Assembly: GCA_027698105.1 (NCBI GenBank)
Contig: JAQERH010000010.1
Location: 17,367-81,366, forward strand
Direction of reading: 5' to 3'
Length of the DNA: 64,000 nucleotides
Source of the DNA: Lachnospiraceae bacterium AM93-12TA
GTDB taxonomy: Bacteria; Bacillota; Clostridia; Lachnospirales; Lachnospiraceae
Shown here one piece after another: positions 15,809-24,544 of the stretch. The notes below the pieces were generated by a model, which worked only from the letters and a program-made list of their open reading frames with translations, made no database searches and was not told the origin of the DNA. A program made the position numbers and the translations under genes. Within the stretch, counting starts at the first letter, position 1. The number at the start of each line of letters is the position of its first letter.

Positions 15809-18220
15809 ATGGCACAGTACAACCATACCGCCATTGAGAAAAAGTGGCGGGAAAACTGGGCGAAGAACCCGATTAATGTCAATGATGGAAAAAAAGAAAA
15901 ATATTACTGTCTGGATATGTTCCCATATCCGTCTGGAAGCGGCCTTCACGTAGGTCACTGGAGAGGCTATGTAATCTCTGATGTTTGGAGCCGTTATCAG
16001 CTTCTCAAGGGAAAATATGTGATTCATCCCATGGGCTGGGATGCATTCGGACTTCCGGCAGAGAACTATGCGATCAAGATGGGTGTTCATCCGGCTAAAT
16101 CTACAGCAGAGAACATTAAAAACATTAAGCGTCAGATTGGTGAGATTGCCGCAATTTATGACTGGGATATGGAGGTTAATACAACAGATCCTAACTTCTA
16201 TAAGTGGACTCAGTGGATTTTCGTGCAGATGTTCAAGAAGGGACTTGCCTATGAGAAGGAATTCCCTATTAACTGGTGTCCGTCCTGTAAGACAGGCCTT
16301 GCCAATGAGGAAGTTGTCAACGGCTGCTGCGAGCGCTGCGGAACTGCTGTTACGAAGAAAAATCTCCGCCAGTGGATGCTGAAAATTACTGCCTATGCAG
16401 AGCGTCTGTTAAACGATCTGGACAAGTTAGACTGGCCAGAGAAGGTTAAAAAGATGCAGAGCGAGTGGATTGGAAAATCCTACGGCGCTGAGGTAGATTT
16501 CCCGGTAGAGGGCAGAGAGGACAAGATCACTGTCTACACTACCAGACCGGATACCCTTCACGGCGCTACCTTTATGGTACTGGCTCCGGAGCACGCTCTG
16601 GCTAAGAGCCTGGCTACCGATGAGACGAGAGAAGCAGTAGAGAAGTACATTTTCGACGCTTCTATGAAGTCCAACGTAGACCGCCTTCAGGATAAGGAAA
16701 AGACTGGCGTATTTACCGGTTCCTACGCAGTGAACCCGTTAAACGGAGCGAAGGTTCCGATCTGGCTGTCTGACTATGTACTGGCAGATTACGGTACAGG
16801 CGCTATCATGTGCGTTCCGGCTCACGATGACCGTGACTTTGAGTTTGCCACCAAGTTCGGCATTCCGATTATCCAGGTTATTGCCAAGGACGGAAAAGAG
16901 ATTGAGAACATGACCGAGGCCTACACAGAGGCCAGCGGAACCATGATCAATTCCGGCGAGTGGAACGGAATGGAGTCTTCTGTTCTGAAGAAAGAAGCTC
17001 CTGAGATGATTGAAAAAATGGGCATTGGCCGCAAGACAGTAAATTACAAGCTGCGCGACTGGGTATTCTCCCGTCAGAGATACTGGGGTGAGCCGATTCC
17101 GATTATCCACTGCCCGAAGTGCGGAAATGTGCCGGTTCCGGAGGATCAGCTTCCGCTGACACTGCCGGAGGTAGACAGCTACCAGCCGACTGGTACAGGT
17201 GAGTCCCCGCTTGCTGCTATTGACGAGTGGGTTAACACAACCTGCCCATGCTGCGGCGCCCCGGCTAAGAGAGAGACCAATACCATGCCTCAGTGGGCAG
17301 GTTCCTCCTGGTACTTCCTCCGTTATGTGGACAGCAAGAACAATGAGGCTCTTGTTTCCAAGGAGAAGGCAGACAAATACCTGCCGGTTGACATGTATAT
17401 CGGCGGCGTAGAGCACGCGGTGCTTCACCTTCTGTATTCCCGTTTCTACACCAAGTTCCTTCACGATATCGGTGTGGTTGACTTTGATGAGCCGTTTAAG
17501 AAGCTGTTCAACCAGGGAATGATTACAGGAAAGAATGGAATCAAGATGAGTAAGTCCAAGGGCAACGTAGTTTCCCCTGACGATCTGGTAAGAGACTATG
17601 GCTGTGATTCTTTAAGACTTTACGAGCTTTTCGTAGGACCGCCGGAGTTAGATGCTGAGTGGGATGACAGAGGAATCGAGGGTGTTTCCCGTTTCTTAAA
17701 TCGTTTCTATAACCTGGTTATGACAAGCAAGGATCAGGACATCAAAGAGACGAAGGAAATGGTGAAGCTGCGCCACAAGCTGGTTTACGACATCGAGCAG
17801 AGATTCGAGCAGTTCAGCTTAAATACTGTTATTTCCGGATTTATGGAGTACAATAACAAGTTCATTGAGCTGGCAAAGAAGGAAGGCGGAATCGATAAGG
17901 AGACCTTAAAGACTTTCGTTACCCTTCTTGCACCGTTTGCTCCACACCTGGGCGAGGAGCTCTGGAGAGAGCTGGGCGGCACAGACAGCGTATTCCACAG
18001 CACATGGCCGGAGTGCGATACAGAGGCCATGAAGGACGACGAGGTAGAGATTGCCGTGCAGATCAACGGAAAGACAAGAGGCGTAGTAGCGCTTCCAGCT
18101 GACGTTGACAAAGAAACCGCTCTGGCAGCAGGAAAAGAAGCAGTAAAAGATAAACTGACAGGAAACATCGTAAAAGAAATTTACGTTCCTGGAAAAATTA
18201 TAAACATTGTCTGCAAATAG
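15809..18220 (+). CDS. leuS: Leucyl-tRNA synthetase
   Basis: 803 residues. ATGs occur at 15803 and 15809; the AAGGAGG site ending at 15800 is correctly spaced for 15809. It charges tRNA-Leu with leucine. The class I signatures are PYPSGSGLHVGH (HIGH region) and KMSKSKGN. A zinc-ribbon-like CPSCKTGLANEEV..CCERCG segment lies around residues 155-180, the CP1 editing domain contains TTRPDTLHGATF and AHDDRDFEFA, and an anticodon domain plus C-terminal extension complete it. Length is typical of bacterial LeuRS. Expression is controlled by the T-box leader, and a long hairpin follows. Confidence 0.97.
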   Translation: MAQYNHTAIEKKWRENWAKNPINVNDGKKEKYYCLDMFPYPSGSGLHVGHWRGYVISDVWSRYQLLKGKYVIHPMGWDAFGLPAENYAIKMGVHPAKSTAENIKNIKRQIGEIAAIYDWDMEVNTTDPNFYKWTQWIFVQMFKKGLAYEKEFPINWCPSCKTGLANEEVVNGCCERCGTAVTKKNLRQWMLKITAYAERLLNDLDKLDWPEKVKKMQSEWIGKSYGAEVDFPVEGREDKITVYTTRPDTLHGATFMVLAPEHALAKSLATDETREAVEKYIFDASMKSNVDRLQDKEKTGVFTGSYAVNPLNGAKVPIWLSDYVLADYGTGAIMCVPAHDDRDFEFATKFGIPIIQVIAKDGKEIENMTEAYTEASGTMINSGEWNGMESSVLKKEAPEMIEKMGIGRKTVNYKLRDWVFSRQRYWGEPIPIIHCPKCGNVPVPEDQLPLTLPEVDSYQPTGTGESPLAAIDEWVNTTCPCCGAPAKRETNTMPQWAGSSWYFLRYVDSKNNEALVSKEKADKYLPVDMYIGGVEHAVLHLLYSRFYTKFLHDIGVVDFDEPFKKLFNQGMITGKNGIKMSKSKGNVVSPDDLVRDYGCDSLRLYELFVGPPELDAEWDDRGIEGVSRFLNRFYNLVMTSKDQDIKETKEMVKLRHKLVYDIEQRFEQFSLNTVISGFMEYNNKFIELAKKEGGIDKETLKTFVTLLAPFAPHLGEELWRELGGTDSVFHSTWPECDTEAMKDDEVEIAVQINGKTRGVVALPADVDKETALAAGKEAVKDKLTGNIVKEIYVPGKIINIVCK

Positions 18221-18226
18221 GCAGTG

Positions 18227-18293
18227 CGAATGAAAGAGGAGGCAGATCACCGTATGCTTGCATAGAAGGGTGACCTGCCTCCTCTTTCATTCA
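18227..18293 (+). terminator. Long inverted repeat just after leuS
   Basis: GAATGAAAGAGGAGGCAG plus ATCACC (from 18227) pairs with GGTGACCTGCC...TTTCATTC (to about 18293) with a single G-U, a stem of about 24 bp around a 17-base loop. It probably stops leuS transcription although no T-run follows. Its right arm is the start of tandem repeat copy 1. Confidence 0.55.
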
Positions 18294-18619
18294 TAGGGCG
18301 TATGCCCGTCAACCGAGAAGAAGCGAAGCGGAATCGAGGTTGAGCACTGCCGTAAGGAGCTGGGGAAAGAGTCACCGTATGCTTGCATACAGGTAGACCT
18401 GTCTCCTGTTTCATTCATAGGGCGCATGCCCGTCAACCGAGAAGAAGCGAAGCGGAATCGAGGTTGAGCACTGCCGTAAGGAACTGAGGAAAGAGCCACC
18501 GTATGCTTGCATAGAAGGTGACCTGTCTCCTCTTTCATTCATAGGGCGTATGCCCGTCAACCGAGAAGAAGCGAAGCGGAATCGAGGTTGAACACTGCCG
18601 TAAGGAACCCAAACAGAGC
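18248..18619. repeat. Three tandem direct repeats of about 124 bp
   Basis: Copies begin at 18248, 18373 and 18497 (periods 125 and 124), each opening CACCGTATGCTTGCAT. The central part (TTCATTCATAGGGCG.ATGCCC through GCCGTAAGGA) is nearly identical in all three; the edges differ by substitutions and one indel. Each copy holds small palindromes (GGGCGTATGCCC, CAACC...GGTTG). No spacers and no open frame are conserved. They fill the leuS to GNAT gap. Confidence 0.9.
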
Positions 18620-18635
18620 TTAAGGAGATAAGAAC

Positions 18636-19088
18636 ATGAATAAATATATCTATGTTAATTTAAGGCAAAAGCCAGAATTAAAAGAAGAGGCTGCCGCATG
18701 GTTTCATGACAAATGGGGAGTTCCGCAAGAGGCATATCTTGCGTGCATGGAAGCCTATCTTAATCACGAAACGGAATATGGATGGTATCTTTGTTTAGAC
18801 AGAGGGCGCATTGCAGGAGGCCTTGGCGTGATAGAAAATGATTTTCATAACAGGAAGGACCTAACTCCCAATGTTTGTGCGGTATATACTGAGGAGGAAT
18901 ATCGCTGCCAGGGAATTGCGGGACAGCTGCTTGATATGGTTGTGAATGATACGAAGTCCAAAGGAATCACTCCAATTTATTTGATCACAGATCATACAGA
19001 TTTTTATGAAAGATATGGCTGGGAATTTTTGTGTATGGTTCAAGGGGACAACGAACCTGATATGATAAGAATGTATATCCACAGATAA
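18636..19088 (+). CDS. GNAT-family N-acetyltransferase
   Basis: A 150-residue single-domain acetyltransferase using acetyl-CoA. The acetyl-CoA loop is EYRCQGIAGQLL (a Q/RxxGxG/A form) at about residues 88-99, preceded by the beta strand VCAVYTEEEY and followed by TPIYLITDHTDFYERYGWEF, the typical GNAT tail. The acceptor cannot be predicted. TTAAGGAGATAAGAAC precedes the ATG. It lies directly behind the tandem repeats. Confidence 0.88.
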   Translation: MNKYIYVNLRQKPELKEEAAAWFHDKWGVPQEAYLACMEAYLNHETEYGWYLCLDRGRIAGGLGVIENDFHNRKDLTPNVCAVYTEEEYRCQGIAGQLLDMVVNDTKSKGITPIYLITDHTDFYERYGWEFLCMVQGDNEPDMIRMYIHR

Positions 19089-19253
19089 GTTTTCCGGTAT
19101 TTAGAAATACGGAGGATTATTATTGATAATAAAAGAATGAAGAGCCCATTTCCATATCCGTTGATTGAAAATGAAAAAAATTCATGTTAAAATATGAAAA
19201 CACACAAACATGATAAGATACAAAAATACCTGAGAAAGGGATGATCAGAAAGA

Positions 19254-19898
19254 ATGGAAGAAACATGCAGCAGCTGCTGCACAGGGCTGATTAAGGAGGG
19301 GCCGGAGTTTAATCTCCGGTTTGCCGACTATGGCTGGTGTGCTTATGACAGTATCAGTGAGGACCTGGTTCACCGGGCGAATCTGGAATATGAGGAGCAT
19401 GGAATTGAGGCGGCGGAGCGGATTTTGGTTGAGTATTATCAGAACGAGGCTCCAAAGCAGATGGATCACATTTTGGGAGCGTCCCCGTCCTTCGCCATGC
19501 GGGAGGGAATGATTCGTCAGTGCTTTGAGGATCACAGAGAGGGGAGATATTATGCAAGCGTTCCCCTGTCTCTGATTATTATTGACGGAGCAGTCAATGA
19601 CTACACAAAGAAAAAGGGATTTTTCACCGCAGCAACCACAGTGGATCCCTGGGACTGTCTGGTGGGATGCACAGAGGGACTGACAAAAATCAAACTGAAT
19701 TTTAATCAGAATCGCCTGAAAACCAACAGCGATCCCATTTACATACCTTATAGGAACGGGATTCTTCACGGGCGGGATATTAATTATGGAAATGAGTATG
19801 TTTCCTGTAAGTGTATTGCACTTATGTTTGCCATCGCCGACTGGATGATACGAAGGACTGCCAGGGAGGAAGGACTTCTGCCGGAGCTGGAACTGTGA
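19254..19898 (+). CDS. HEPN-like protein with RNGILH motif, unknown function
   Basis: A 214-residue soluble protein. The C-terminal part contains IPYRNGILHGRDINYG (about 170-185), which fits the Rx4-6H motif with a polar residue after Arg that marks many HEPN RNases, and it lies between helical segments. The N-terminus is cysteine-rich (CSSCCTG). No partner antitoxin or nucleotidyltransferase gene is adjacent; the next gene 40 bases downstream is a cell-wall enzyme. The RBS is modest (AGAAAG). HEPN assignment is by motif only, and a metabolic or defence role is open. Confidence 0.55.
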   Translation: MEETCSSCCTGLIKEGPEFNLRFADYGWCAYDSISEDLVHRANLEYEEHGIEAAERILVEYYQNEAPKQMDHILGASPSFAMREGMIRQCFEDHREGRYYASVPLSLIIIDGAVNDYTKKKGFFTAATTVDPWDCLVGCTEGLTKIKLNFNQNRLKTNSDPIYIPYRNGILHGRDINYGNEYVSCKCIALMFAIADWMIRRTAREEGLLPELEL

Positions 19899-19938
19899 TG
19901 AATGGGAGAGTCGAGGCAGAGGACAGAAAGGACGTTAA

Positions 19939-20805
19939 ATGAGAAGAAAAATGGACAAAATACTGTTGACAGCGCTGGTTGCTGCCATGATATTAAATCC
20001 TATGGGAGGAAAAACAGCTGCCTGTGTTCAGGCTGCCCAGTTCCAGTCAGGACAGCAGGGAAAAACGGCCACAGGACCGGCTCTGGAAAGCATGGAGAGC
20101 GGCAGCGAGGCAAAGACAGAAGCAGTGGGAGAGACAGCGGAAAGGAGAGCTTCCCAGACTTCCTATGCAGAGTATCTGCCGACGCAGTTTGATGTAAATA
20201 CATTAAAGGCGGCAAAGGAGACAAATCATCTGATTCTCGCTGTAGGAGATGGGGCAGATCAGAGCAGCCTGACGCTGTGGTACTATGAGAGAGGGGCAGA
20301 TGGACGCCTTTCTGAAGTATTTGGAACAAGGGGAACCTGCGGACAGGCTGGAATTACGGCAGACAAGGTGGAGGGAGATAAGAAGACTCCGGCGGGCCTC
20401 TATTCTTTTTTGATGGCCTTCGGACTGAAGGACGATCCGGGCAGCCGGATTTCCTACCGCAAAGTGCAGGAGGGAGACTGCTTTGTCGATGATGTGGGAA
20501 GCAGATATTATAATCAATATGTGAAGGCAGGAGAAGCAGAGTCAGACTGGCGCTCTGCGGAGATTTTGAAAAATCAGGGTCCCTGCTATAACTATGCCCT
20601 GGTGCTGGACTACAACAAAGAACACGTTCCAGGCAGAGGCTCAGCAATTTTTCTCCACTGCCCGAAGGTGGTCAATGACACATACACAGCCGGCTGCATT
20701 GGAATCCCGGAGAACTTGATGAAGACGATTCTCATGCGCTCTGGAACAGATGCTAAAATTTTGATTGTGCCGGACAAGGGCGGACTTTCAGAGTATACAG
20801 AATAA
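19939..20805 (+). CDS. Exported YkuD-type L,D-transpeptidase-like protein
   Basis: 288 residues with an N-terminal hydrophobic segment (about 8-22) and likely signal cleavage near AQA. A Ser/Glu/Gln-rich linker (to about 75) precedes a catalytic domain with FLHCPK (H240) and TAGCIGIP (C253), the His...Ser/Thr-x-Gly-Cys arrangement of L,D-transpeptidases, and KKTPAGLYSF upstream, as in YkuD/ErfK enzymes. It should act on peptidoglycan stem peptides outside the membrane. The motif has Ala in TAGC where Ser/His is common. It may be cotranscribed with the HEPN-like gene. Confidence 0.8.
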   Translation: MRRKMDKILLTALVAAMILNPMGGKTAACVQAAQFQSGQQGKTATGPALESMESGSEAKTEAVGETAERRASQTSYAEYLPTQFDVNTLKAAKETNHLILAVGDGADQSSLTLWYYERGADGRLSEVFGTRGTCGQAGITADKVEGDKKTPAGLYSFLMAFGLKDDPGSRISYRKVQEGDCFVDDVGSRYYNQYVKAGEAESDWRSAEILKNQGPCYNYALVLDYNKEHVPGRGSAIFLHCPKVVNDTYTAGCIGIPENLMKTILMRSGTDAKILIVPDKGGLSEYTE

Positions 20806-20822
20806 GAAAAGCATAGAGTGGG

Positions 20823-20857
20823 AATAAAACCGAAACCGCCCTAAACAGGGCGGAACC
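20823..20857 (-). terminator. Terminator of the TPP-riboswitch operon
   Basis: CCGCCCTGTTTAGGGCGG on the minus strand (complement 20836-20853) is followed by TTTCGGTTTTATT. It contains the TatD-like stop codon. Confidence 0.7.
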
Positions 20858-21593
20858 GGTGGAAATTCTCTTCTATGTTGGCAGCCAGCGCTTCAGGCGA
20901 GATCCCACGCAGGGAGGCTGTTACAGAAATGCTGTATTTTAATACAGCTGCAATATCATTCCAGGGCGGAAGCTGTCCTTGGCAGCCGGGATTCTGATCG
21001 TAGGCCCATTTGACAGCAGAACAGCCGTCTGTTTCCACCAGGATTCTGTTTTCCGGAGCCAGAACAGCGGCCTTCTGAACAGAAGGATTACAGAACACAT
21101 CCGGTCCTATGGTGAAATAGCAGTCTGAATCCAGGAATTCAGAAAAGCCCTCTTCTCCGGAATACCAGTGAACCAGATAGGTGTTAGGATATTTTTTAAT
21201 TAAGCGGGCAATCTGTATTTCCTGTCCCTTTGTGTGGAGAATAACCGGCTTTTTCATGGCAGATGCCAGCTCCAGCTGGGCGCAGAAGGCCTTTTCCTGA
21301 ACAGAGAGAGGAACGCTGCACCAGACGCTGTCCATTCCGATTTCACCGATGACAGGAGCTTTTAACAGCCATGGCTCCATTTCCCGGAAAGAGATTTGTG
21401 CTGCTTTCCAGGGGTGAAGTCCGAAAGTTGGACAGATGATGGGGGAGAGGATCGGATCACCGGTCAGCTCCTCCAGCTTTTTAGCTTCATCTGGGCAGGA
21501 GGCGCAGATGAGAGAGAAAATGTTCTGTTTGTTTCTGAGCATCAGTTCCTCCATGCTTCCTATATGGGCATGGGCATCGTAAAGCAGGGTCAA
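20841..21593 (-). CDS. TatD-like metal-dependent hydrolase
   Basis: 250 residues of the amidohydrolase/TatD superfamily. Metal ligands are visible: DAHAHIGS (H8, H10), the Glu of IGEIGMD, the His of ILHTKGQ, the His of YLVHWYSG, and the Asp of LVETDG. Canonical TatD proteins are 3'-5' DNases, but this one ends a ThiXYZ operon under a TPP riboswitch, overlapping the ATPase gene by 4 bases. A role in processing an imported thiamine breakdown product is therefore worth considering; this is inference. Confidence 0.82.
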   Translation of the reverse strand: MTLLYDAHAHIGSMEELMLRNKQNIFSLICASCPDEAKKLEELTGDPILSPIICPTFGLHPWKAAQISFREMEPWLLKAPVIGEIGMDSVWCSVPLSVQEKAFCAQLELASAMKKPVILHTKGQEIQIARLIKKYPNTYLVHWYSGEEGFSEFLDSDCYFTIGPDVFCNPSVQKAAVLAPENRILVETDGCSAVKWAYDQNPGCQGQLPPWNDIAAVLKYSISVTASLRGISPEALAANIEENFHRFRPV

Positions 21594-22336
21594 AGTGTTT
21601 CCTCCTCAGCAGTTCCAACAATTTTTTCATAGATCATCTGACGCAGAGCCCCCTGGCTATAAAGCCAGGAACGGGTTCTGTTTTTTTCTGGAATAGAAAA
21701 TTCCCAGGTGATATGGGAAGGCGAACCATTTAAAATCAGAATTCTATCAGACAGGTAGATGGCTTCATCCATATCGTGAGTCACTAACAGTACCGTGCGG
21801 TTCAGGCGTTCTCTCATGGACAGAAGCCAGTCCTGCATCTCTCCTCTGGTAATTACATCCAGAGCGCCGAAGGGTTCGTCCAACAGGAGAATATCGGCGC
21901 GGCAGAGGGCTGTTCTGAGAAAAGCGGCCCTCTGTCGCATACCGCCGGACAGGGAGTTTGGATATTTATATTCGTAGCCGGACAGGCCGAATGCCGGGAA
22001 ATGCTTCAGGGCTTCCTCCCGCGCCTCCTTTAAAGAGCCATGGATACGGCCATAAAGGCACACATTGTCCAGAATGTTTTTCCAGGGAAAAAGAAGATCA
22101 TTCTGAGGCATATAGGCAAAGTGTTCAGATGGATTGGAAATTTCCCTTCCGTCTGCCAGAAGGGATCCTGATTCTTTTTTCAAAACTCCGGTTAAGAGCT
22201 TTAAAATCGTGGATTTTCCACAGCCGGAAGGCCCCAGAATGCTGACAAATTCTCTCTCTTTGACAGAGAGAGACAGTCCTTGCAGCACCTGCTTGTCTTT
22301 ATAGGAAAAATTCAAATCAGAAATTTCTAATTTCAT
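21590..22336 (-). CDS. thiZ: ABC ATPase of thiamine-precursor importer (ThiZ type)
   Basis: A 248-residue ATPase of the SsuB/TauB/ThiZ class. Walker A is GPSGCGKST, the Q-loop sits in AYMPQND, the signature is LSGGMRQR, Walker B is ILLLDEPFGALD, and the H-loop follows in VTHDMDEA. It drives uptake with the ThiX-like permease and ThiY-like binding protein encoded upstream in the same minus-strand operon. The TPP riboswitch ahead of the operon indicates a thiamine-related substrate, probably a pyrimidine (HMP) precursor. Confidence 0.88.
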   Translation of the reverse strand: MKLEISDLNFSYKDKQVLQGLSLSVKEREFVSILGPSGCGKSTILKLLTGVLKKESGSLLADGREISNPSEHFAYMPQNDLLFPWKNILDNVCLYGRIHGSLKEAREEALKHFPAFGLSGYEYKYPNSLSGGMRQRAAFLRTALCRADILLLDEPFGALDVITRGEMQDWLLSMRERLNRTVLLVTHDMDEAIYLSDRILILNGSPSHITWEFSIPEKNRTRSWLYSQGALRQMIYEKIVGTAEEETL

Positions 22337-22353
22337 GGCATCACCTTTCTGGC

Positions 22354-23400
22354 CTATTTGTTTACTCCGGGCAGGAATTCATTGGTATAGCAGTCAGAGG
22401 CAGGAATTGTCTTGTCGATGACCTGGTATTCTGCCATAAACTCGGTGTAATTATCCCATGTTTCATCAGACATCATTCCCCACACATCTGTGTCCTCCAT
22501 ATATTTTTCAGCCAGGAATTCCTGGGATTTTGTAAGCATCTCCAGGGAGTAGTCAGGGGCATGCTTGTGAAGGAGCTGTGCGCTCTCCTCCGGATGGCTG
22601 ATGGCGTACTGATAGCCTTTTTCAGTTGCTTTTAAAAACTTCTTTACCATTTCCGGACGATTTTCCAGAGTATCATTTCCGGCAATGATGACAGGAGTGT
22701 AGTAGTCCAGACGGTCATCCAGATCCTTTACAGGCATGTAGTTGATGGGAAAGTTGTTCATTTCGCAGGTAATATTGTCCCAGCCCTCAAAAAACCACAT
22801 GATATCAGCCTTGTCTTCCAGGGCTGTGAAGCCGGAACCGTCAGAGACTACCATGTTTAATTTGGAAAAATCAGCGCCGGCCTGTGTCATGACAGCCTCC
22901 AGAACAGCTGCCTCCCCGGGACCGCCCCATCCGGCATAGGTTTTTCCCTCAAAATCCTTGGGGGAGGTAATATCCTTATCTGCTGCAGTGACAAAGCCGG
23001 AGGTGTTGTGCTGGATGAGAGCTGCAACTGCTTTGATGGGCAGAGGTTCTGCAGAGGTAAGAGCAATGGTGACATCCTCCTGATAGCTGATTCCAAAGTC
23101 GCCTTTTCCTACCGCTACGAGAGTGGCAGTAGCTCCCTCAGTAGGCTCCACAATATTGACCTTCAGCCCCTCTTCCTCGTAGTATCCCAGATCAAGAGCT
23201 ACATACATGCCAGTATGATTGGTGTTTGCCACATAGTCCAGAATGACGGTTACTTCTTCCAGAGCTTCTTTCAGAGGCGCCTCTGTACCGGTTTCAGAAG
23301 ATGGAGCATCTGGCTGGGAAGAAGGGGATCCGGAGCAGGCGGTGAGAGAGAGGATGGCAGAAGCTGCCAGGCAAAGAGCTGTTGAGTGTTTCTTTTTCAT
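22354..23400 (-). CDS. thiY: NMT1/THI5-like substrate-binding lipoprotein (ThiY type)
   Basis: 348 residues. The lipobox LTAC gives a lipidated C22, a Ser/Pro-rich linker runs to about 45, then an NMT1/THI5-like two-lobed domain begins VTVILDYVANTNHTGMYVALDLGYYEEEGL, typical of pyrimidine-precursor binding proteins. TVGKGDFGISYQ-like segments (VAVGKGDFGISYQEDV) follow. It presents thiamine-precursor pyrimidine to the ThiX permease. It lies second in the operon. Confidence 0.88.
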   Translation of the reverse strand: MKKKHSTALCLAASAILSLTACSGSPSSQPDAPSSETGTEAPLKEALEEVTVILDYVANTNHTGMYVALDLGYYEEEGLKVNIVEPTEGATATLVAVGKGDFGISYQEDVTIALTSAEPLPIKAVAALIQHNTSGFVTAADKDITSPKDFEGKTYAGWGGPGEAAVLEAVMTQAGADFSKLNMVVSDGSGFTALEDKADIMWFFEGWDNITCEMNNFPINYMPVKDLDDRLDYYTPVIIAGNDTLENRPEMVKKFLKATEKGYQYAISHPEESAQLLHKHAPDYSLEMLTKSQEFLAEKYMEDTDVWGMMSDETWDNYTEFMAEYQVIDKTIPASDCYTNEFLPGVNK

Positions 23401-23451
23401 AATAATTCTCCTTAAAATGGTTTATATGGTTTACAGTTTCCTGATTTTTGT

Positions 23452-24198
23452 TTACTGGTGACTGGAGGGGGATACGAACCGCTTCACAAGCCACAGAGTC
23501 ATATTCATGCACAGACTTAAAAAGATGATTACCAGAACACAGGCAAATACCTTATCCAGCATATATCCGTTTTTAACGCGGAGCAGATAGTAGCCCAGCC
23601 CTTTCTGAGCTCCAATCCATTCGCCGACGACAGCGCCGCTGATGCTGTAGGTGGCAGCTACCTTCAGACCGGAAATCAGAGATGGAATAGCTGCCGGGAT
23701 TTTTACCAGGCGATAGGAAGTCCACGTTCCGGCCCCAAAGGAACGGGCCAGATGCAGGTATTCCGGATCCAGCTGGGCCATGCCGTCCGTAAAGCTGACA
23801 GCAATGGGGAAAAAACACATCAGAACGACAGTCAGGATTTTGGGAGTCAGGCCAAATCCCAGATAAATAATCAGGATGGGAGCCAGGACGATCATGGGAA
23901 CCGTCTGGGTTACTACCAGAATCGGATAGATTACCTGCCTGAGAGAGGGAAAAGCGTCCATAAGGATGCCGAGAATAATGGCCAGTACCAGAGAAATTCC
24001 CATTCCCAGAAGGGCTTCGGCTACCGTTACAAGGCTGTGATTCCAAAGAGTAACCCGCTCTGAAGCTAAGGCTTTTAATACCTCTCCAGGAGAGGGAAGG
24101 ACATAAAGTGGAATTTGAAAGAGGCGCACAGCTGCCTCCCAGAAGAGAAGAACTGCAGCCAGTACAAGAACAGGCGTAGCGCGTTTTGCATATGACAT
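23452..24198 (-). CDS. thiX: ABC permease of thiamine-precursor importer (ThiX type)
   Basis: A 248-residue BPD_transp_1 permease with about six membrane spans. The cytoplasmic EAA-like loop includes ARSFGAGTWTSYRLVKIPAAIPSLISGLK, typical of the SsuC/TauC/ThiX class. It is first in the operon, directly behind the TPP riboswitch and its terminator. The partner binding protein and ATPase follow. Confidence 0.87.
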   Translation of the reverse strand: MSYAKRATPVLVLAAVLLFWEAAVRLFQIPLYVLPSPGEVLKALASERVTLWNHSLVTVAEALLGMGISLVLAIILGILMDAFPSLRQVIYPILVVTQTVPMIVLAPILIIYLGFGLTPKILTVVLMCFFPIAVSFTDGMAQLDPEYLHLARSFGAGTWTSYRLVKIPAAIPSLISGLKVAATYSISGAVVGEWIGAQKGLGYYLLRVKNGYMLDKVFACVLVIIFLSLCMNMTLWLVKRFVSPSSHQ

Positions 24199-24275
24199 AT
24201 AGAAGAAGCTCCTTTCCAGCCGTTCTTCTGCCTCCCTTCAAGGACAGCATACGGACAGCAGTGATACAGGAGCCG

Positions 24276-24310
24276 GCAAAAAAGAAACCCTGTCAGGGAA
24301 TGACAGGGCA
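24276..24310 (-). terminator. Riboswitch-controlled terminator
   Basis: On the minus strand CCCTGTCA pairs with TGACAGGG, followed by TTTCTTTTTT. It lies directly after the TPP aptamer, so TPP binding likely promotes termination ahead of the importer genes. Confidence 0.8.
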
Positions 24311-24319
24311 AAATACAGC

Positions 24320-24406
24320 ATTATTTCCCTACGTTGGCATTACCCAAATCAGGTTTTAGGTCGAAATTCACAATTTCCTCTCAGCCTGTTTACAAGCTCC
24401 CTGTTG
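24320..24406 (-). ncRNA. TPP riboswitch (THI element)
   Basis: Read on the minus strand the aptamer shows GGGAGC, GGCTGAGAGGAAA, GACC, ACCTGATTTGGGTAATGCC and AACGTAGGGA in the conserved order. It controls the thiX-thiY-thiZ-tatD-like operon. Confidence 0.95.
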
Positions 24407-24432
24407 TATATATGAATTCTTTGACAGCCTTG

Positions 24433-24461
24433 ATTCTAACACAGGAAGAAATATTTGTAAA
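24433..24461 (-). promoter_or_regulatory. Promoter of the TPP-riboswitch operon
   Basis: Minus strand TTTACA (complement 24456-24461), a 17-base spacer and TAGAAT (complement 24433-24438), just upstream of the aptamer. Confidence 0.65.
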
Positions 24462-24515
24462 GAAATTTGGAGATAATAATGTCAGAAAAAGAGTGAAAGA
24501 AAATTCAGAAAACAC

Positions 24516-24544
24516 TTGATTTTTATTTTGAAATAAACTATAAT
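24516..24544 (+). promoter_or_regulatory. Promoter of the desulfoferrodoxin gene
   Basis: TTGATT (24516-24521), a 17-base spacer and a perfect TATAAT (24539-24544). Confidence 0.7.

Noticed and set aside
16739..17464. 241-residue open frame opposite leuS
   Set aside because: It lies wholly inside leuS on the other strand, with no ribosome site or recognisable domain.
18248..18619. CRISPR array
   Set aside because: The repeats are about 124 bp, directly adjacent, with no unique spacers and no cas genes nearby.
23573..24250. 225-residue frame overlapping the ThiX-like permease on the same strand
   Set aside because: Gly/Ser/Pro-rich shadow in a different frame; the permease frame has clear membrane spans.
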